Assembly (NCBI GenBank): GCA_033439765.1
Contig: JAULSN010000001.1
Location: 2,480,001 to 2,544,000 of the forward strand
DNA from: Lasiosphaeria ovina
Lineage: Eukaryota; Ascomycota; Sordariomycetes; Sordariales; Lasiosphaeriaceae
Reading direction: 5' to 3'
DNA: 64,000 bases
The stretch's first letter is position 1. Each line of letters opens with the position of its first letter. The translations under genes and the position numbers were made by a program. Below, in pieces: positions 56,101-64,000 of this stretch. A model generated the notes under the pieces. The model had not been told where the DNA came from. It saw only the letters and a program-made list of their open reading frames with translations, and ran no database searches.

Positions 56101-58406
56101 TGCAATGGGTTGTCTCTCCATCGAGCATCGAGCACACGATATGCTCGTCGATATGGCTCTTGTTCCCGGAATCGGCATGTCCAAATTACCTGCCTGTCAT
56201 AAGACATACATCTTGATTGTCTAACCATCATCTCCAATGAGTTGGTTCTCCAGTTCGGAAATCAGAAACACCCCCCTTGACCACCTTGCAAAATACGTAT
56301 GGGATTTCGAAATCCTCTCATCCCAGGTCGCCTTTCGAAAAGAGGCTGAACGCATCCAGTGGCAAACACCAATCTGGAACTAAAGCTGTACTCATGAGCC
56401 CAGGCAACGCAGCGTGTGGTAGTACAACGTCCTACAGTTACGTCTCGGGCTCCATAGGGCTTCCCACAGGTCCCCGAATGGGTCGTTTTCGCCGGCGCGC
56501 ACTAAAATATTTCCTAGCAGGTCCCGACAACACCACGAGATGGCGCATGCTAGCTCTCTTGGGATGGCCTGGACCGGGGAAATATCCCTACGACAACTCT
56601 TTGCCACTTTGACTCTCCAGCGAGACTGATGGCTCTAAATCCCGAGACGAAAACAATGCCAATGGTTTGGTCTGAATCTCGGGTCCGAAGTTACTCTTTA
56701 CAGTCAGATTCTTCGGAATGGTACTGTGTTCCTAGACATTGAGCTGCGAGCAGCCGATGACAGCACAACCAATCTTGCCGCGTTGCTCTATCGGACCTGG
56801 TTATTCCCAGACTAGACCTTGGTAACGGGCGTTACGGCAGAGCGGCTTTGGGAGAGTGGGGTGGTTCATGGAAAAGGAGGCGTTTAGATCGGCACCGTTC
56901 ATTGGGAGGCGAGGGGCGGCTGTTGTCTCAGTCCCCTACTTCACCTTCCCACCCTACGTCTTGCTAGTAGATTTACCGTCTCCAGACCGAATAGGTCTTT
57001 TTCCCCTGCGCTTCGCAGGTTTCACCCTCTTCAGCTGCGCTCTCTGGTTCGTTCGCATTTCGTGCGAGTGTCGGTTCTGTCTTTTCAGCTCGTGTGGGGA
57101 AGGCAACAACCGGTCTTTGAGGAGGCGTCCAACCTTTGCTCCGTCGGTAATCCGTAGTAGGTCGCCATTAGAACTACGCTGTAAATATCAGCATGCCAAG
57201 CTTGCCTATCTTTGGGGACCCAAGACTGAACATGAAAGGCCAGGCAGGTATTAGCAACGATTCCAAGACCTGCACCGCAGAATCGTGCCCCCGTGGACAT
57301 CGAAACATGGTCAATTTGAGCTTCTGTAAGGGCCTTGAGGTGAGTGACTTTGGGTCAGCTGCTCGAAACATCCCAATCAGGTACTCGTTAGATGCACTGT
57401 ACTTATCCAAAGGCCCGACCAAACAAGATTGAACAGGAATGTTTCAGGCCGCCGAAACTATACGCAAGGCTCACTGTGCAGTGGTAGTGTTTGATGTCAA
57501 ACGCATTTCTGTAATTTAATAAGAACAACAATATGGGACCGTGTGTTTCCACGACACCGAGTCCTACCTGTTCCGGACAGATGAAAATAAAACTGTAACC
57601 ACCAGCAGAAGTGGCAGCGGCAGCCTTGGCACGGCTTGCTTCCGGCGCCCCAACAGGGTAATGGATGATGGTGATGCGCTGTCCGGAAGGCAGCAGGCAC
57701 GGCGGCGATCTCGGGCGTTTCCCCTTTTCGGAAATAGGTAAGAGAATACAGGATACAGAATGGTACGTTGGATGGGGTTTGGACACGGGTGTAACCAACC
57801 GGGAGAGAGAGAAAGAAGGGCAAATTCGTGTTCACCCAAAGGGCAGTTCTTGGAAGGAAGGGGGTGGGGAGTGGGGGGGGGGGTTTCTTTCCGAAGCTTG
57901 TTTCGCGCGTCACGGATGGTCGGCTTGGTTTCCTGATGGATGACGACACGCTGGAATATCTCGTCTCCTTTTTTGGGGGTGGGCAACATGCAAAATGCGG
58001 GTGTGTTGTAAGAGGGCGGTTCGTTGGATGTCACAAGGCACACCAGATTTCAGGGGCGCGGCGCCCGGCCGCAGTATCTGACATGATTCGATTTAATAAT
58101 CAAGGCAGGCGTCTATGGGATGTCTCATGCCGAAGATCCTCACAAGTCCCAGTTCATTGAATGGCTGCGGTTTGGCTGTGTGCCATTTCCTTTTTCCCGC
58201 CCTGAAAACTCTCCGAAGTTGGTTGATCGGCCGGACCCCTAGGGGTCTGTGTCGACGTGCATTATATCGAATCGCGGCCCGTTCCCTTGAGATCGGCTGC
58301 TCCCTCCGAGGAACCCCTGACTGGGGGAGCTGCTTCCAGGAGATCGCCAGCCTCTTCAGGGGAATATCATCTAGGGGAAGTGGTGCGGGGGGAGTCCGGG
58401 CGAGGC
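53129..58406. other. Long gene-free region (5.3 kb)
   Basis: No supported gene was found on either strand. The visible frames are short, lack family features and overlap randomly. It contains a TAGG microsatellite (53874-53906). The right end is the 3' side of the NAD(P)H-hydrate dehydratase gene. A lineage-specific multi-exon gene or a non-coding RNA could be hidden here. Confidence 0.4.
53874..53906 (+). repeat. (TAGG)n microsatellite
   Basis: About six GTAG/TAGG tetranucleotide units follow a short inverted CTACCTACGGTAGGTAG. Confidence 0.85.
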
Positions 58407-59854
58407 TCAGAGTCTTGCGGCTCCGGCTTCACCGTCAACTTCCCCGAAAAGATTCATGAATGCAGTGTGCACCTCTTCCGTCAGATCGCTGGCTTGCAGG
58501 CTGCGACCCCTTTTCGCAAAGGCCAGTCGGGAGCACTCCTGGAGCGCCCACGTCAGCTATTTTCGCTCGTCGGACACGAGCAGCGACAACGACACCAAGG
58601 CCCAGCCAATATAATGGCCGAGATCGGAACACTGATCAACAGGGACGGGAATGGGGGGAGTAAAAAAAGAAGTTACCCTCGTAATCGCGCTCCCGCCAAA
58701 GACGGCTAGACCGACGAGCTCTTCGTCCTTCAGTCGTTCTCCCGCCGGATCCCAGATGCCGTCGAGGTAGGCTTTCCGCCACCCGAGAAATGTCGCGATG
58801 CTTCCGGTTAGGGTGTCGCCTTGGCCGCCACTCCTCTTCTTTCCGCCCTCGAGATCGACTGTCAGAGTTATCTTCCCGTCGCTTAGGTAGTCCTTGGCAC
58901 CCTTCTGCAGAATCATGACGCCCCCGAGTGCCCGCGCAAGCGCCTCGACCTTGGCCGTCTCCCCCGCGCTCTCCGCCGCAGCCCCAACCTGGTCGTCGAC
59001 CCCGAGTGATTTGGTTAGCCGCGCGAACTCGACCACGTTGGGAGTCAGCACGACCTGGCCGTAGCCCTTGACCAGTGACGGGTCCTTCTGCACGATGAGC
59101 AGGGCGTCCGCGTCGAGGACCATGGGCAGACCCTTTGCCCGGGCTGCTTTGATGACCCGTGCGCACGTGTCCTGCATCAGCGGGTCACGGCCAAGGCCGG
59201 GCCCGATGACTAGAACGTGCAGGCGGTCCAGCATTGGGAAGATGCGGCTGGCGACCTGGTCCGGGTCCGAGTCGGCCGCCGACCCGGGTGTCTGGGCGGA
59301 CAACGGAGATGAGGACGGCGTGGAGCGCATGAGCGGGTGCACCATGAGATTGGGCGAGTAGGTCTTGATAACTGTGGCCGCAGTTGGTGTGCATATGACG
59401 TGGGACTGGTGCAGCCAAGGAAAAGGGGCTGTCAGTCGTGTTCCAATGCTACAGCATTCATGGGTAGTCGTAGTTATGTTTTAGATCTAGTGCCGCTCTG
59501 GAAGCAGAGAGGCCACCGACCTGAGCACAGTAGTCTATTCGGCTATAACCCCTTTTCAAATACCCTTAACGGCCACAAGAAGATCGAATGAAACGGGAGA
59601 ACATACCATATCACATCCCAGCCTCGCGCTTGCCATGGCCGAGAAATACGGTGCGCCTGTGTAGTCCTCACTGCCGCCAATGACGCCGACACGCCCAAGT
59701 TGGCCTGCCAGGCTTACATGTTAGCAAGTGTGATGAGAAAGCAGCAAGCACGAGCCAGCTTCCGTCTAGGCTTCGCACCTTTGTGGAACTTCTCGAGCAT
59801 GGGCGGGACCATGCGCTGCACGCGTGCGAGCATCTCTTTTGTAGCTGCGGACAT
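58407..59854 (-). CDS. ATP-dependent (S)-NAD(P)H-hydrate dehydratase
   Basis: This repair enzyme (CARKD/NNRD family, ribokinase-like fold) restores damaged NADHX and NADPHX. Four exons (59854-59779, 59704-59607, 59405-58677 and 58538-58407) join in phase to 344 residues, the usual size. It starts [19 protein letters not shown]. The join at 59704 gives [20 protein letters not shown], the family start. Further motifs are [10 protein letters not shown] (about 125-134), [10 protein letters not shown], and [10 protein letters not shown] with the catalytic Asp at about 255. The last exon gives [19 protein letters not shown], the conserved end that is lost if the intron at 58539-58676 is read through. 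No clear targeting signal was seen. Confidence 0.92.
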
Positions 59855-61076
59855 GGAGGGAGCAGAAGATGACGGCCGGTCAGATGGCATGTCTCAATTC
59901 TCCGATCTATCCTGGCGATGGTCAGAGCAGTTATTCTTCGTTGTCCAGCTCGAAGAGGAAGGCGGCAGTGAGGGACGAGACGTGATCCAAGTTGGGGAGA
60001 GTCAGGACACCCCGGGGCGCCTTCCCTGAAACGTACCTCGGGAATCGAAGTTGGGGAGAACCTCAACAATTTTTCTCTCAGAGTGGGATCTTGTGAGGCA
60101 GATGGTAGTTTTCTGTTTGATAATGTTGACAAACACTGCTTTGGAGTTGGATTGCGCAGAGCATTGAGACGTGTTGAAGCAGTGGCACAGTGCTCTGATG
60201 CTTACAGAACACAGAGCTTAGGGCATGATGTCACTCGGCCAAACCCCACACTCTACTTCGGGAGATCTCCACCACCTGCACTTCCGATCCCCTGATAATT
60301 CCATGGAGCTCCCAGTTAGACCTGTGATTTTGGTGAATAAGATCGGCAGGCCTTTGTTAGTGTAGAGCATTTGTAGTGTAGATTACGGAAGTATGTATTC
60401 GTAAGTATCTCAGGTTGGAGACAGGGTTTACTATACTAACCCTAACCCTTTACCGCTTGGTTCCCAATTCCTCGCCAAAATCCTTGATCAAACTTGGAAG
60501 GAGTTGTCTAGCGCGCCGAAGAACACGCCAAGCAGGTCAACAAGAAACGAGCACGAGAATCCGACCACAGATGAGGAGCTTCTAGAAATATCTAGGTTTA
60601 AGTCGGTCAATTCTATCAACTAATCTCGATGGTATCTCATTTGGACGGAACACGGTCACTCCCGCCAACTCGACACTTGCCAATCCTGCCAACACCACCA
60701 CCTCAACCCATTAACTAAAAAGAAATGAAAACACCAATTAATTTTACATTACTTCACAAATGGGAAATCTATCCATCGTCGGGGACATTATTAGCAGCGG
60801 TCTCAGACAATGTCGTCACGAAGTCTGAAATTTTCCCACGCTACTCGCAGCTGTTCGCGTTCGGACTGCTCAAGACCGCAGAAGATGTCGGCGTAGTCCC
60901 AAGAGAGGGCCCCGCCAGCCGAACGAGTGGGCGGACCAGAGCCTCGGACTCCGGGCAAGTCGTCGAGCGGAAGCCGGTTACTGCGGGAATTCGAGGGCAG
61001 CCTGTTTTGTTTTGTTTTGCGTTAGATGTCAGGTCTGGAACCGACTCTCGTGGCTCATGGTGTGCGGGTTTGGGAC
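59855..61076. other. Intergenic region
   Basis: A 1.2 kb gap with the upstream region of the dehydratase gene and the 3' end of the next gene. No supported gene. Near 60435 the string CTAACCCTAACCC appears, only two telomere-like units. Confidence 0.45.
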
Positions 61077-62564
61077 CTACGTGATCTTCTTGATGAAGGC
61101 CGCCGTCTTCTGCGAGCCCTCTGAACTGGCGGGCTCAACTGTCAGCTGCATCAGACGGCTAATGCAGCCCCGCATGTCCTGGATGACTTCGACGTGCGTC
61201 TGCGACGGGATCGCCATTTCCCGGATCCACATCATGAACGCGTTCAAGACGTCTTCCTCTTCCTGGAGCAGAAGGAAATCCTTGCCCTCGCCCCCGTCCC
61301 AGCTCTCGTCTCCCTCCAGGACCAGGTCTAGTCGTCCGACGAATATCGTATTGAGAGCGTCCCGGGCTGCTGCCGCTTGGCTGGCATCGCCATCAGCGGC
61401 CGACGCTTCGTCTTCGAGGCTGTCGGGGGCGGCGTAGAACCTCCGATACGACCGCAGAAGCTTGGCCAGCTGCTCCTCGATCTCTTCTTCGGTAAACCAA
61501 TGGAGCTCGAGCGCAAATTCGTCTTTGTCGAGACTGTACTGTATCGGGATTATGCTTGTGTCTTTTCGACCTCGGGTTGCTGTTAGCGAGGGAGGCCGTG
61601 GAATGGAGAAATTCATGCTCACCTTCGCCCTCTGCGGGATCTTCAAATAACGCCCCGTTCACGGCCGGAGAGCAAGCTTCAGCATGACGGGGAGCCTGGG
61701 CCCGAGCGATGGCTTCCATGGATGTCATCGGAGTTCTGGCAAGAAGACTCGCCGACCCTGCCAGTTCGGCCGTGAGCTGTCTCGCGTTCCGAAAAGCCTG
61801 CCAAGCCCCCGGCTCGTCGAAGTGCGTGTCCGAGCGGGTTTGTTGAGCCCGAGATCTTGGCCGTTTGACGGGCTGCGGCGTGGCCGGGGGACTCGCGCCC
61901 CTCTTGCCCCTAGGCGATGGGCTTGGCGTCAACGGACGATTGCTAAATATGGGCATGCTCGTCCTGACAGCTGCTTGGGGAGGGCCGCGCTTGGTGGGAG
62001 TTATGGCAAGCACGGTCTCCAAGGCGGTGGCGGTGGGAGTGATGTTGTCATCACTGCCACTGGCGTCTTCATCTGCAGAGCCACGACGAGGAGTGGCCGG
62101 GTGGTTCGATACGGATTCGCCATCTACGGTCAGCGACGACGCCCTGGATGGCGACTTGCTGGGAAAGTGACAGCCAATCCCATTCATCAGGTGGTCTTGA
62201 GTTGTCTCGTCGTCCTCTGGTGGAGGTGTTGAGGCGTGATACGGGTTCATTTGGCTGTGTCTTAGCCAGCCTTCGGCCTCCAGCGACGAAAGAGCCATCT
62301 GCCGCAGGGCACCTTCTTTTCCGACCGAGCCTTTGCAGGTATAGCGCGAGGTCAAGTTCAGATCGAGGCTGCTCTGGTGATCGGTGCTCTCGCTAAGCTC
62401 AGAATATTCGCTGGAGCGTGTTAGGATTGTGAGCCGCCTTGAAACTGGCCGACCCTGTCCTTCGCAGGCCTCATACGTCGTCTTTATGAGCAATGAGTCA
62501 GCTGTGGGTTCTTTCCGAGTTTGCTTTTTGGGCCTATGTTACTTACTTGGGGGATGTTAGACAT
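61077..62564 (-). CDS. Hypothetical protein, disordered N-terminal half and helical C-terminal domain
   Basis: Three exons (62564-62547, 62481-61623 and 61579-61077) join in phase to 459 residues starting MSNIPQTTYEACEGQ. The family is not recognised. Residues 20-270 are Ser/Pro/Arg-rich and mostly disordered, with TPxx and SPxx sites (PLTPSPSPRGKRG, PVKRPRSRAQQ) that look like phosphorylation and nuclear-localisation sites. The C-terminal 160 residues look folded and helical (FALELHWFTEEEIEEQLAKL, DVLNAFMMWIREMAIPSQTH, MRGCISRLMQLTVEP). The second intron is only 43 nt with the first AG (acceptor before 61579). The next AG, nine bases on (exon from 61570), keeps frame and gives 52 nt and 456 residues, so the exact acceptor is uncertain. 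Confidence 0.6.
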
Positions 62565-64000
62565 GCTTGGTTAACTTCGTTCCCGAACAAGCGACGCGGA
62601 TGCTGAGTGTGAAGAGAACAGAAAACGAGACAAGACACACGAACGAAGCATCAAAGTCCGACTGGTTATAACCAAACTCCGAGAGACTGGTTTCCGCGCC
62701 AGGCCCACGCATATCGGTAACCAGACCCGGTTGTTTAAATAACACTCCCGGTCTATATCATTGACACTTGCGGATGTTCACAGCCTTGGGCGGGTCCGTC
62801 ATGGTCCGTCCCGTAAGGAGTAAAGGAGTCTGCCTATTTAGGCATGTGGCCACTCCTGCAGCCAGACATTCCAAAGGGACTGGCCATTCAGGGAGCTTGA
62901 TATGTCCCTGTCCGGGGTCAGGGCATACTAGCGAGGCAGGTGGCAGCAAGCCCCTTTCAGAAGCGCGAATGACCCAAAGTACGGCCATCTTCTCTTTCTT
63001 CTTTACTCTCTGCACAACAGCAGAGACACATGCGTCCCTGTCCCCCGGGACACAAACAGCCCCGACAGCTGAAGTGTTGTTGTGGGGAATCCTGCCAAAA
63101 AAAGACAAGGGGGGGCCAGGCTGGCAGCTGGCGCTTAAACAGACGGTCGTGATTGGGAGGATGGACCCGACAGTTTGGTAACGTCCTGCTGGGACATAAA
63201 TTCTCGAAACGACCTTACTCAGGGCCACAATTGACAGCATGGTTCCCAGCAGTTGCTTCCACCAGATATATTCCCACTGACGCAGGGGCTCGCAGTCTCC
63301 CGCACCAGCTATGCAAGGCCCAAAACCGAGCTCTCCCATCCAATCGAACGGACAAAGGCCGGGATCTAAAATCAGCATTGAAGAAAGCCCGTCGCGCCAG
63401 GCTACCATGTACCATGAGGCCATGAGGCTTGAGGCCTAAGGCATTCTTATTCTGCTACCAACACAGACTTGGACGCGGCCGCATGCTCTCGCAGCCTCGT
63501 CCATGCTTGGGATTCTCATGCCGCAAGACCATCCCATCGTCCTCAATGAGGACAAGGTCAGCCACGTGGCGCCGAGACCAACCAATCACTCTTCGTTATC
63601 CTAGCCATGACCTGCATCGAAGCATCTTCAGGACTCTGATCGCATAGTGTGAGCTTCCTCAGCCCCAAGCTCTCGCAAGCCCCGGCAACCATGCCGACCT
63701 GGGCCTCGTATTTGTGACCGCTATCCAAGCTCTATTCTATTTTCACCTTGGACGCTATCCTGAGATAGCTTCAATATTGTACGAAAGCGGCTCCTGAAAA
63801 CACGGCAACCTCCGGTCACACCACACCACACACCACTGTAGCCCGTGGGGCATATCTCAAGTCTCAGACCATGTTCAAATGGCGCCGGCAGTAATACCAG
63901 GAGGATCAGCTGGAGCAGCGGCGTCAGCAGTTCGCGGTTACGCGCCCCCAGTACCCAGTCGGAGTTCCCAGAAATTTTGACCCCGACGGCAACGTCCGAC
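62565..64000. other. Intergenic region to the window edge
   Basis: No supported gene to the right edge. A Gln-rich frame at 63871-64000 (see findings) may be the beginning of something beyond the window. Confidence 0.4.

Noticed and set aside
57403..58043. Overlapping minus-strand frames 3' of the dehydratase gene
   Set aside because: Several frames of equal quality overlap with no family signature; probably the 3' UTR and spacer.
60430..60446. Telomere-like string CTAACCCTAACCC
   Set aside because: Only about two units, in the middle of an intergenic region; far too short for an internal telomere tract.
60725..61084. 119-codon plus-strand frame
   Set aside because: It overlaps the 3' end of the minus-strand gene and has no recognisable features.
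62758..63423. 221-codon minus-strand frame
   Set aside because: Composition is irregular, no family features, and plus-strand frames overlap it. Likely chance.
1..64000. CRISPR arrays, bacterial operons, rRNA operon
   Set aside because: The window is eukaryotic; no regularly spaced repeat array and no rRNA sequence were seen.

Overview
The window reads as a gene-containing stretch of a filamentous ascomycete nuclear chromosome, most likely Sordariomycetes (Sordariales or a near relative). The basis is the short GT-AG introns (about 50-140 nt), the protein families and their sequence character, and a Kex2-processed alpha-type pheromone precursor of the Neurospora ccg-4 kind. I cannot name the species. 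Exon structures below were built by hand: reading frames were joined at GT/AG sites so that phase and conserved family sequence both continue.

Layout, left to right. The 3' part of UTP20 (rRNA processing) runs off the left edge. It converges with a mitochondrial Zim17-type zinc-finger gene, which diverges from a cullin-3 gene. From 11.1 to 16.3 kb is a gene-poor stretch with a minisatellite, a hairpin element and a decayed reading frame carrying TAG stops. Next come an Erg6-like methyltransferase, an unknown disordered protein, the alpha-pheromone precursor, a mitochondrial MCUR1/Fmp32-type coiled-coil protein, and the ten-exon gene for the rRNA methyltransferase NOP2. NOP2 diverges from the clathrin heavy chain gene. 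Pyruvate carboxylase follows, with three micro-exons. A 4.4 kb gene-free stretch then begins a zone (44-51 kb) holding four copies of an unrecognised repeat of about 160 bp. In that zone lie MPC1 (mitochondrial pyruvate carrier), the divergent pair SmB/RPL11, and a Ty3/gypsy-like relic. An unknown Ser-rich protein, a 5.3 kb gene-free gap, ATP-dependent NAD(P)H-hydrate dehydratase and a last unknown gene complete the window.

Most genes are conserved housekeeping genes: ribosome biogenesis (UTP20, NOP2, RPL11), splicing (SmB), vesicle coats (clathrin), ubiquitin ligation (CUL3) and mitochondrial or pyruvate metabolism (Zim17, MCUR1-like, pyruvate carboxylase, MPC1, NAD(P)HX dehydratase). They do not form one pathway. 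The items most worth a second look are the pheromone precursor, the dispersed repeat family, the hairpin element, the decayed frames with RIP-like stops, and the micro-exon gene structures.
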